A stretch of 8,603 nucleotides of DNA from Bacillus sp. AFS037270 (lineage in GTDB: Bacteria > Bacillota > Bacilli > Bacillales_B > DSM-18226). A model generated the notes under the pieces. The model saw nothing but the letters and a program-made list of their open reading frames with translations, was not told where the DNA came from and did not search any database. The stretch covers positions 6,127 to 14,729 of the forward strand of contig NZ_NUNF01000101.1 in assembly GCF_002585305.1 (NCBI RefSeq). The letters are read 5' to 3'. Below, in pieces: positions 1 through 6,121 of the stretch; within the stretch, counting starts at the first letter, position 1, and the number at the start of each line of letters is the position of its first letter. Made by a program: the position numbers and the translations under genes.

Positions 1-100
1 CCTTTTGGACGGATTGGCTTGTGACCTCGAGCCGATGGCGCCTGGAGCTAGACAATTCTCAAAGCCGAAAACTTTTATACTTTCTTATCTCATGAGAAAA
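1..100 (-). repeat. Interspersed repeat element, partial (cut by window start)
   Basis: Read on the minus strand, the block starts just after the dedA terminator and runs to the window edge, so at least 100 bases are visible. Its first 28 bases (73-100) recur exactly, inverted, at 8573-8600. The part beyond (1-72) is noncoding and richer in G+C than its surroundings. It holds the minus-strand core attgtctagctccaggcgcc (37-56) and a possible hairpin pairing 13-19 with 30-36 (seven pairs, one G-U). A core of this kind (tgtctagctccagcgcc) is familiar to me, from memory, as a frequent intergenic repeat in Bacillaceae genomes; this cannot be verified here. No open reading frame or transposase is visible. 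Function unknown: it could be a MITE-like element, a small structured RNA, or a terminator-associated repeat. Confidence 0.65.
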
Positions 101-129
101 CCACCGAGTAATTAATCGGTGGTTTTCTT
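94..129 (-). terminator. Intrinsic terminator of dedA, overlapping its stop codon
   Basis: A 12-pair perfect stem joins 96-107 and 116-127 around an 8-base loop (108-115). The loop contains the dedA TAA stop (112-114), so the last codons of dedA form the 5' arm of the hairpin. On the minus strand the 3' arm ends in TTTTC and leads straight into the repeat element. The U-tract is short (four), so termination may be incomplete. Because the arms end in A4/T4, the hairpin could also act on plus-strand transcripts entering from the right. Confidence 0.75.
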
Positions 130-705
130 TGTTCTTTTGACTAAATAATAGATAGCTCCTAAAACAATAGCAGCGATAATGAGCGGTAATACATAAGGAT
201 GTGCGACCTCTTTTACATGTGACCAGTTGCTGCCTAACGCCTTTCCTAAATATAAAAAGAGGATTGACCATGGCAATACTGCAGCGACAGTGTAAAGAGT
301 AAATTTACTGGCCGGCATCTTGGCAATTCCTGCAGGAATGGAGATAGCGTGTCTTACAACAGGGATAAACCTAGCGGAAAAGATGACCCCGGCTCCATAC
401 TTTTCAAACCATTGTTCAGCGACATCAATATGTTTCTTTTTAATAAGGACATATTTCCCGTATTTCTCCAAAAAGGGTCTTCCCCCATAATAACCTGCCC
501 AATATAAAAATAGCTGGGCAATCGTCCCGCCGATCGTCCCGGCAATGACCGCACCGACGAAATTCAGATGTCCTTGGGAAATCATGTAGCCGCCATAGCC
601 TAAAACAATTTCACTTGGGATGATCTCAATCATTAGTCCTAAAGCAATCCCAAAGTAGCCTAACTGCGAGAAAAATTCCAAAATTGAGTTAATATAGTCT
701 GTCAT
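112..705 (-). CDS. DedA family membrane protein (SNARE-associated/VTT domain)
   Basis: This 197-residue integral membrane protein has the hallmarks of the DedA family: the N-terminal re-entrant motif IEIIPSEIVLGYGGY (26-40, acidic E32) and the signature FSARFIPVVRHAISIPAG (109-126), with the two arginines (R112, R118) that are functionally important in E. coli YqjA/YghB. Hydrophobic segments lie near 15-30, 48-72, 105-125, 135-155 and 171-189, followed by a basic tail (KRTKKTTD). Length is normal for the family. Some DedA proteins are undecaprenyl-phosphate translocases that recycle the cell-wall lipid carrier, others affect membrane proton homeostasis; the sequence does not say which applies. 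The ATG start at 705 has an AAGGTGA ribosome site a few bases upstream. It lies downstream of mgtE on the same strand, with its own candidate promoter and a terminator overlapping its end. Confidence 0.93.
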   Translation of the reverse strand: MTDYINSILEFFSQLGYFGIALGLMIEIIPSEIVLGYGGYMISQGHLNFVGAVIAGTIGGTIAQLFLYWAGYYGGRPFLEKYGKYVLIKKKHIDVAEQWFEKYGAGVIFSARFIPVVRHAISIPAGIAKMPASKFTLYTVAAVLPWSILFLYLGKALGSNWSHVKEVAHPYVLPLIIAAIVLGAIYYLVKRTKKTTD

Positions 706-750
706 AGTTCACCTTCGCTTATTTCTTCTTTAACAAATTATGTTTCTTAT

Positions 751-781
751 TTTATACCAGTTTGTCTCATATTGAAATCAA
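751..781 (-). promoter_or_regulatory. Candidate SigA promoter for dedA
   Basis: On the minus strand a TATAAA box (751-756) is preceded by TGG, forming an extended -10 element. A TTGATT -35-like hexamer lies at 776-781, giving a 19-base spacer, longer than ideal; the extended -10 could compensate. It lies about 45 bases upstream of the dedA start codon. Confidence 0.45.
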
Positions 782-785
782 TATG
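768..785. promoter_or_regulatory. 18-base perfect palindrome over the dedA -35 region (operator-like)
   Basis: Arms CATATTGA (768-775) and TCAATATG (778-785) are exact reverse complements separated by AA, giving an uninterrupted 18-base dyad. It contains the proposed -35 hexamer of dedA, a common place for a repressor operator. The regulator is not encoded in this window as far as I can see. The spacer is too small for a stable RNA hairpin loop and no T-run follows, so a DNA-binding site is more likely than a terminator. Confidence 0.4.
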
Positions 786-905
786 GTGGTACTAAAGAAA
801 TCATGCTTAATTATCAATCGTTTTTTTAAAGATCAAGTCTTTCTCTAGCAGCGTGACATTTATATTAACGATTAGATAGGCGAAAGGTTTCATTTTATAG
901 TGAAA

Positions 906-2264
906 TTACATCAAATGCTTCAGAAACATAGTCGCAATCCCAAAGTAAGTCATCAGCGAAAAGATATCATTTAAAGTGGTAATCAGCGGTCCTGATGCCA
1001 CTGCCGGGTCAATCTTCAAACGGTATAAAATTAAAGGAATGATCGTACCGGCGAGGGTGCCGATAATCAGTGTAAAAAAGAGTGAGGAACCTACGACAGC
1101 CCCTAAAATTAAATTGCCTTGCCAAATATAAGCAATAATTGCAATAATAATCGCACAGGTCACACCAATCGTAATCCCAACACCAAGTTCCCGTGCGATT
1201 AAGCGAGTGATCACCCTTCTATCAATATCCTGTGTAATCAGCCCCCGCACCACTACCGCAAGCGACTGGGTCCCGGTATTCCCAGTCATCCCGGCAATCA
1301 TTGGCATAAAAAAGGCGAGCGCCACAACGCGTTGCAGGGTTTCCTCAAAACTGCTAATAATCCTTCCCGAAATAACACCGATAAATAATAATAATATCAG
1401 CCATGGCAAACGCCTCGCGGCTGCTACTAAGGTTTTCGTTTCAAAATCGATCGATTTCCCTGATGCCGATAATTTTTCAATATCCTCATTTGCCTCCTGG
1501 ATGAAAATATCAATGATGTCATCGACCGTCACAATCCCGACCAAGACGTTGTTTTCATCGACTACAGGTATAGCTAAGAAATCATACCGTTCAGCTGTTT
1601 GAGCAACGACTTCCTGGTCTGTTGCAGCTGAAACAGAAATCACCCGTTCATACATAATCTCACGGATCTTTTCTTCGGGTTCTGCCAGCAATAAATCCCG
1701 GTAAGAAACAACACCCACAAGCTTGCGGGCCTCATCAATGACATACAGATAATTAATGGATTCAGCAAACTCAGCAAATACCTTAAACTTGTCTACGGCT
1801 TCCCGGACAGTAAAATAGTCACGAATCCAAACGAAACGGTTGGTCATAATCCGTCCGGCTGTTTCCGGCGGATAATTCATAATGCCTTGAACGGCACTTG
1901 ATTCTTCTTTTTTCATACCAGATAGGAGCGAATCCTTCTTTTCAGGAGACAATTCATTTAACAACAGGGCCAAATCATCATTGTCCATCAAGTCCAATAC
2001 TTTACTGGTCTTTTCGATTCCAAGAATATTTAATAACTCGAGCTGCTCCTCTTTATCAAGCTCCTCCATCAAATCTGCCAAGACATCTGTGTTTAAAAAT
2101 AGTAGGAATCTCCCTTTATGCTTTTCCGGAAGGTCTTCATAAATTTTAGCCACATCATAGGGCTGGAGCTCCTCGAGGATGGCTTCAAATTCTGCTTTTT
2201 TGTTTTCCTTTAGGGTTTTAATAATATAAAGGCTGATTTCATCCGCAGTCATATCTTTTATCAT
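906..2264 (-). CDS. mgtE: Magnesium transporter MgtE
   Basis: A complete 452-residue MgtE-type Mg2+ channel. The N-terminal cytosolic domain (about 1-130) is rich in acidic helices and contains repeated L-x-x-L segments. Two CBS domains follow (about 140-195 and 205-257), then the connecting plug helix (about 258-280), then five membrane helices (about 285-452). The family signature PMIAGMTGNTGTQS is at 321-334. The C-terminal helix carries SGPLITTLNDIFSLMTYF (424-441), where D433 matches the pore aspartate (D432) of Thermus MgtE. In characterised members, high cytosolic Mg2+ bound between the N and CBS domains closes the pore. The ATG at 2264 is preceded by AAAGGGG with about nine bases spacing, and the next in-frame ATG (codon 5) would be too far. 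It is divergent from the 2513 gene. No M-box riboswitch is visible upstream, and no strong terminator between it and dedA, so read-through into dedA is possible. Confidence 0.96.
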   Translation of the reverse strand: MIKDMTADEISLYIIKTLKENKKAEFEAILEELQPYDVAKIYEDLPEKHKGRFLLFLNTDVLADLMEELDKEEQLELLNILGIEKTSKVLDLMDNDDLALLLNELSPEKKDSLLSGMKKEESSAVQGIMNYPPETAGRIMTNRFVWIRDYFTVREAVDKFKVFAEFAESINYLYVIDEARKLVGVVSYRDLLLAEPEEKIREIMYERVISVSAATDQEVVAQTAERYDFLAIPVVDENNVLVGIVTVDDIIDIFIQEANEDIEKLSASGKSIDFETKTLVAAARRLPWLILLLFIGVISGRIISSFEETLQRVVALAFFMPMIAGMTGNTGTQSLAVVVRGLITQDIDRRVITRLIARELGVGITIGVTCAIIIAIIAYIWQGNLILGAVVGSSLFFTLIIGTLAGTIIPLILYRLKIDPAVASGPLITTLNDIFSLMTYFGIATMFLKHLM

Positions 2265-2410
2265 ACTTATTTGCCCCTTTCTGTGGGTGCCGATAAAAAT
2301 TAGCTGTTAAAAATGGTAGATGAACAAATAATAAGGAGTAGGATATATAAAATTAGTATGTGTAACTGATGAAAATTTTTTGTAAAAGAAATGAAATATG
2401 CTATTAGGCC

Positions 2411-2416
2411 TATAAT
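2411..2416 (+). promoter_or_regulatory. Candidate -10 box for the 2513 gene in the divergent mgtE intergenic region
   Basis: A perfect TATAAT lies about 100 bases before the preferred TTG start at 2513, but I find no good -35 hexamer at 16-18 bases (gaaatg at 2388-2393). An AAGGAAGG purine stretch (2427-2434) further down has no start codon at useful distance. The rest of 2265-2449 is very AT-rich; on the minus strand, the best mgtE promoter I can offer is TTGTTC with GCTAAT 17 bases later, which is weak. Confidence 0.3.
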
Positions 2417-2498
2417 TTGATAAAATAAGGAAGGATTTATAAATAATAATTGGAAGTTTCATGGAAACTGTCCGTTAACATATTACATGTGGTTGATC

Positions 2499-2505
2499 GG
2501 AGGAG
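2499..2505 (+). promoter_or_regulatory. Ribosome binding site deciding the TTG start at 2513
   Basis: GGAGGAG is followed by seven bases and then TTG (2513-2515). The longer frame opening at TTG 2450 has its nearest purine-rich stretch about 16 bases upstream, too far, so the downstream TTG is the better start. Confidence 0.7.
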
Positions 2506-2512
2506 TTTGGCT

Positions 2513-3289
2513 TTGAAAAAGCATCATCAAGACATACGGGATCTCATCTATGTACATCTTAATCAATCAGACCAGTATGTAATGTCCTACGGTATCGAAT
2601 TCAGCGAATTTGCTGCTGCTTTTTCAGGTTCATTAAATCATTTGCTTTTACTAAAGCACCGTTTTGATGATGCTGATTTTAATATGCATACACTACTCGA
2701 ATATTGTCCGGACGACCGAATTGATAAGTTAGCAGCCGAGGATGTATACGGATATGGAAACTTTTGCTGGATTGATTTTACCGAGGAAGAAGTATTGAAT
2801 GAACTTTCAGGTCAGGAGTTAGCTGAATTATTATTCCTTGGCCATCAGAAGCAGCACTTAAAGTTGCCCTTTTACAACAAACTCAGCAACCGTTTTGTTT
2901 ATCTAGCCCATGATGATGGCTGGTATAACAAAATTTACTATCGAAGCTTTAAGGACTTTTTTCATTTACTAAGTGAAGTGATTGCAGGTAAGCTTGGTGA
3001 ATTAAAGCTTGAAAAATCTATTCTAGGGATTAGGAAAAAACGAACGTATCCGCAGGTCAATAAGGAAATCCTGCTTTCATTAACCCCGTTTATAAAAGAG
3101 GGGATTTGTATTTCTTTACGGGATGCGGAACACCAGCGGACACGAATTGACATTCCAATCTGGGTCATGGGCGATTTTGACAATATGGATGATATGTATG
3201 AAGAGTACCAACAAATCTCCAATAAGCCTTACCATGCCAAACTAATCTTTGATAAAAGAACTAAAGAGTGGAAGCTCAATGTCATATAG
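2513..3289 (+). CDS. Uncharacterised soluble protein, 258 residues
   Basis: I do not recognise a characterised function. From the TTG at 2513 the product begins MKKHHQDIRDLIYVHL and has 258 residues; an upstream TTG at 2450 would add 21 residues but lacks a ribosome site. There is no signal peptide or membrane segment. The protein is rich in aromatic and acidic residues, notably FNMHTLLEYC, YGNFCWIDFTEEE, the ELAELLFLGHQKQHLKLPFY region, FVYLAHDDGWYNKIYYRSF and IPIWVMGDFDNMDDMYEEY. No nucleotide-binding loop, zinc cluster or helix-turn-helix is apparent. Base and codon use look like the neighbours, so it is probably native. I believe similar proteins of this length occur as conserved hypotheticals in Bacillaceae, but that is from memory. 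It is monocistronic, divergent from mgtE and closed by a terminator. Confidence 0.8.
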   Translation: MKKHHQDIRDLIYVHLNQSDQYVMSYGIEFSEFAAAFSGSLNHLLLLKHRFDDADFNMHTLLEYCPDDRIDKLAAEDVYGYGNFCWIDFTEEEVLNELSGQELAELLFLGHQKQHLKLPFYNKLSNRFVYLAHDDGWYNKIYYRSFKDFFHLLSEVIAGKLGELKLEKSILGIRKKRTYPQVNKEILLSLTPFIKEGICISLRDAEHQRTRIDIPIWVMGDFDNMDDMYEEYQQISNKPYHAKLIFDKRTKEWKLNVI

Positions 3290-3294
3290 TGTGC

Positions 3295-3323
3295 AGAACA
3301 GTCCTATTAGCAGGACTGTTTTT
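3295..3323 (+). terminator. Intrinsic terminator of the 2513 gene
   Basis: Arms AACAGTCCT (3297-3305) and AGGACTGTT (3312-3320) form a perfect nine-pair stem with a six-base loop; a G-U and an A-U pair (3295-3296 with 3321-3322) can extend it. A run of five T (3319-3323) follows. It begins only a few bases after the TAG stop, so this gene is transcriptionally separated from ddl. Confidence 0.85.
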
Positions 3324-3422
3324 CTTATAGTAAAAAATGATCATTGTCTAGAGTCAGTTTATGTATATACTTCTAGGTAGCCCTGTGGGATAGAAATTGT
3401 GACAAAATGTGGATAGATGGTA

Positions 3423-3450
3423 TTGAAGCAAGCACTAGGTATCATAAAAT
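3423..3450 (+). promoter_or_regulatory. Candidate promoter for ddl
   Basis: TTGAAG (3423-3428) and TAAAAT (3445-3450) are separated by 16 bases, leaving about a 95-base leader before ddl. A second possibility is the perfect TATAAT at 3520-3525, which has no recognisable -35 box. The choice cannot be made from sequence alone. Otherwise the 3324-3551 gap shows no ORF with a ribosome site and no strong hairpin. Confidence 0.35.
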
Positions 3451-3551
3451 AATGAATGAGAAAAAACATTTAAAAACAGGTCTGCTACATTTCCTATCTT
3501 ATTTAGTAAAGTGTTAAAATATAATGTGAATGAGAATTTGGAGGAATAGTA

Positions 3552-4631
3552 ATGAAAACAAAACTAGGGTTATTATATGGCGGAAAATCCGCGGAGCATA
3601 AGGTTTCCTTACAAACAGCACTTGCTGTCATCCGAGCATTAGACCTTGAAAAATTTGAAATCTATCCAATTTACATAAATGTTGAAGGACAGTGGATTAA
3701 AGGGCCACAGTTACTTGAGCCGGTTGAAAATGTGCAGGCACTTGAATTTACCAATGCGCCACAATTATCACCATTATCATTAGCACCTGCCCTTTTTCAG
3801 GCCGATCAGCAAGAATCTGCACCGCTTGATGTTATTTTTCCATTGTTACACGGACCGAACGGCGAGGATGGAACCGTCCAAGGCTTATTAGAGCTCCTCA
3901 ATTTGCCGTATGTTGGAAATGGTGTTCTTGCTTCATCCGCCGGGATGGATAAAGTGTTGATGAAAAACATTTTTGCACAAGCGGGGCTCTCGCAGGTAAA
4001 CTATGTCTCTTTTATTAAAAGTGAATGGGCACAGGCAAAGGAAGAGGCCTATTCCCATGTCGAAGAGCAGCTTGGTTATCCATGTTTTGTGAAACCAGCA
4101 AACCTTGGCTCTAGTGTCGGAATTAGCAAATGCACGAATCGTACTGAGTTAGACAAAGCCTTTGAGGAAGCTTTCCAATTTGACCGCAAAGTCATTATTG
4201 AAGAAGGTGTTGTTGCTCGCGAAGTTGAAATTGCTGTTCTTGGCAATGATGAGCCAGAATGCTCTGTGGCTGGTGAAATTGTTCCAAAAAAGGATTTTTA
4301 TGATTACAAAGCGAAATATGAAGACGGGGAAACAGCACTAATTATCCCTGCGGATATTACCGAGGAAGAATATGCACAAATGAAGGAGATGGCTGTTCGT
4401 GCGTTTAAGGCACTAGACTGTTCCGGTCTTGTTCGTGCAGATTTCTTTTTAACAAAGGATGGCAAGGCGTTAATTAACGAGGTAAATACAATGCCTGGCT
4501 TCACCCCTTTCAGTATGTTCCCGCTTTTATGGAAGCATACAGGCTTAGAATATCCGCAGCTGATTGAACGCCTGGTTCAGCTAGCACAAGAAAGACATGC
4601 GGAGAAACAGCAAATTAAGTATACGTTTTAA
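3552..4631 (+). CDS. ddl: D-alanine--D-alanine ligase
   Basis: This cytosolic ATP-grasp enzyme joins two D-alanines for the peptidoglycan stem peptide. The 359-residue length fits Firmicute Ddl. The N-terminal motif [14 protein letters not shown] (10-23) keeps the catalytic glutamate E15. [17 protein letters not shown] follows, then the ATP-grasp segment with [17 protein letters not shown]. The omega-loop FYDYKAKY has tyrosine rather than the phenylalanine of D-Ala-D-Lac ligases, predicting ordinary vancomycin-sensitive termini. Mg2+ ligands D297, E310 and N312 are spaced as D257/E270/N272 in E. coli DdlB. The C-terminal signature [16 protein letters not shown] begins at 309. The ATG at 3552 follows a seven-base spacer after GGAGG (3540-3544). 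One oddity is K17, where the family usually has glutamate (EHEVS). murF follows 90 bases downstream, the enzyme that uses its product. Confidence 0.97.
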   Translation: MKTKLGLLYGGKSAEHKVSLQTALAVIRALDLEKFEIYPIYINVEGQWIKGPQLLEPVENVQALEFTNAPQLSPLSLAPALFQADQQESAPLDVIFPLLHGPNGEDGTVQGLLELLNLPYVGNGVLASSAGMDKVLMKNIFAQAGLSQVNYVSFIKSEWAQAKEEAYSHVEEQLGYPCFVKPANLGSSVGISKCTNRTELDKAFEEAFQFDRKVIIEEGVVAREVEIAVLGNDEPECSVAGEIVPKKDFYDYKAKYEDGETALIIPADITEEEYAQMKEMAVRAFKALDCSGLVRADFFLTKDGKALINEVNTMPGFTPFSMFPLLWKHTGLEYPQLIERLVQLAQERHAEKQQIKYTF

Positions 4632-4643
4632 TAAATTGATTGA

Positions 4644-4665
4644 GACACGGCTTGTACGCCGTGTC
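4644..4665 (+). terminator. Hairpin between ddl and murF (weak terminator or processing site)
   Basis: GACACGGC (4644-4651) pairs perfectly with GCCGTGTC (4658-4665) around a six-base loop. The downstream sequence is CGTTTCTATTT rather than a clean T-run, so it is at best a partial terminator. No separate murF promoter is convincing, so partial read-through from ddl is the likely way murF is expressed; the hairpin might instead stabilise the ddl mRNA end. Confidence 0.5.
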
Positions 4666-4705
4666 CGTTTCTATTTAAGAAAAGTGGGTAGATTTATAAT
4701 GATAA

Positions 4706-4714
4706 AAAGGAGGG
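4706..4714 (+). promoter_or_regulatory. Ribosome binding site deciding the murF TTG start
   Basis: AAAGGAGGG is a near-perfect match to the 16S rRNA tail and stands seven bases before TTG 4722-4724. The next in-frame ATG (codon 12) has no such site, so the TTG start is well supported. Confidence 0.8.
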
Positions 4715-4721
4715 TATCCAA

Positions 4722-6101
4722 TTGATCAAACGTTCTTTAAAACAGATTTCAGAAATGGCCTCGGCCATAAATGATATTACCCCTTTCGCAGATGTTGTTA
4801 TTGAGGGGGTTACCATCGATACGCGAAAAATTCAGGCAGGAAATTTATTTGTACCCTTTAAAGGTGAACGTTCAGACGGTCATAAGCATGTGGAGGAGGC
4901 AATCCAAAAAGGGGCAGCCGCGGCTCTATGGCAGAAGGATGTTCCAAATCCACCGCAAGGGCTGCCAATCTTAGTTGTTGACGACTGTCTTGTAGCCTTG
5001 CAGGAAATGGCTCGAAAATATCGGCAGGAATTATCGGTCAAAGTAGTTGGGATTACGGGCAGTAATGGTAAAACAACAACAAAGGATATGACAGCAAGTT
5101 TATTATCGACTCAATATAAAGTTCAAAAAACCGAGGGGAATTATAACAACCACCTGGGTCTTCCGTTAACGGTTTTAGGGTTAAGTGAAGACACTGAAAT
5201 TGCGGTACTGGAGATGGGAATGAGCGGCCGAGGGGAAATTGCCTTCTTGACTAAACTTGCCTGCCCAGATGCCGTTGTAATTACTAACATTGGGGAATCG
5301 CACTTGCTTGACCTTGGTTCAAGAGAAGGAATAGCGGAAGCGAAACTAGAAATTCTTCAAGGGCTGCGTGAGGGTGGACTTGCCGTTCTTCACGGTGATG
5401 AGCCGTTATTAATGGAAAGAATTTTCCAATATAAAGGAAACATCAATATCCAAACGTTTGGACGAAATTCGACGAATGACCTTTATCCTAAGGATATAAC
5501 ACAAATTGAGCAAGGCAACTCCTTTAAAATAAATGTCTCAGAGACGGTCTTTGAGCTGCCTGTTCTTGGTACACATAACATATTGAATGCACTCGCAGCT
5601 ATGTCAATCGCCCATTATTTTTCCATTCCATTTGAAAAAATGAACGCAGGATTGGCTAACATTAAGCTTACTAACATGCGTATGGAACTTGTTGAAGGAA
5701 AACAAGGTGAAAAGATCATTAACGATGCTTATAATGCCAGCCCTACATCGATGATGGCGGCGATTGAATTGGTATCCAATCTTCAGGGATACAAACGGAA
5801 AATCCTCGTGCTGGGGGATATGCTCGAGCTTGGTCCGGAGGAAGAGCAGTACCATTTGCAAATAGGTACAGGACTAAATCCGGAAAAAATTGATTATCTG
5901 TTCACATATGGTGAGTTAGGCAGCCAGATTGCCAAAGGAGCCCATCAGGCTTTAAGCAAAGAGAAAGTATTTGCCTTTAAAGATAAGTCAAAACTGATTG
6001 AAAAATTAAAGACATATGTAGATGAAACTACACTTGTTCTTGTTAAGGCTTCACGCGGGATGAGATTAGAGGAGATTGTTCAAGCCTTACAAAAGAAGTA
6101 A
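4722..6101 (+). CDS. murF: UDP-N-acetylmuramoyl-tripeptide--D-alanyl-D-alanine ligase
   Basis: MurF adds the D-Ala-D-Ala dipeptide made by Ddl to UDP-MurNAc-tripeptide in the cytoplasm, using ATP, and so completes the pentapeptide precursor. The 459 residues show the three Mur-ligase domains: an N-terminal UDP-substrate domain (about 1-105, with TIDTRKIQAGNLFVPFKG at 31-48), a central ATPase domain with P-loop GITGSNGKTTT (110-120), NYNNHLGLPLT (140-150), EMGMSGRGEI (164-173) and NIGESHL (189-195), and a C-terminal domain with NDAYNASPTSM, VLGDMLELG and VKASRGMRLEEI. K208 in AEAKLEIL is placed where Mur ligases carry a carbamylated lysine. Length is normal and no disruption is seen. It is encoded 90 bases after ddl and 20 before the hydrolase gene, in one direction. 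Confidence 0.97.
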   Translation: MIKRSLKQISEMASAINDITPFADVVIEGVTIDTRKIQAGNLFVPFKGERSDGHKHVEEAIQKGAAAALWQKDVPNPPQGLPILVVDDCLVALQEMARKYRQELSVKVVGITGSNGKTTTKDMTASLLSTQYKVQKTEGNYNNHLGLPLTVLGLSEDTEIAVLEMGMSGRGEIAFLTKLACPDAVVITNIGESHLLDLGSREGIAEAKLEILQGLREGGLAVLHGDEPLLMERIFQYKGNINIQTFGRNSTNDLYPKDITQIEQGNSFKINVSETVFELPVLGTHNILNALAAMSIAHYFSIPFEKMNAGLANIKLTNMRMELVEGKQGEKIINDAYNASPTSMMAAIELVSNLQGYKRKILVLGDMLELGPEEEQYHLQIGTGLNPEKIDYLFTYGELGSQIAKGAHQALSKEKVFAFKDKSKLIEKLKTYVDETTLVLVKASRGMRLEEIVQALQKK

Positions 6102-6121
6102 AGGGGATAGGCGGTGAGAAT

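Noticed and set aside
59..271. 70-codon minus-strand frame spanning the end of dedA and the repeat
   Set aside because: It overlaps dedA in another frame, crosses the terminator hairpin and has no supporting ribosome site.
828..842. AAAGA/TCTTT hairpin beside a T-run as a terminator
   Set aside because: The stem is only five weak pairs and the T-run lies on the wrong side for either orientation.
1207..1602. 131-codon plus-strand open frame inside mgtE
   Set aside because: It is antisense to the conserved MgtE membrane and CBS region, its translation resembles no protein I know, and no ribosome site is evident; it is a shadow of the real gene.
3343..3352. CATTGTCTAG in the ddl upstream region, matching the attgtctag core of the repeat element
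   Set aside because: Only nine or ten bases match and the flanks show no further similarity, so chance is the simplest explanation.
4695..4700. Perfect TATAAT just upstream of murF
   Set aside because: It lies only five bases before the AAAGGAGGG ribosome site, so a transcript from it would start in or after that site, and there is no -35 hexamer at the right distance.
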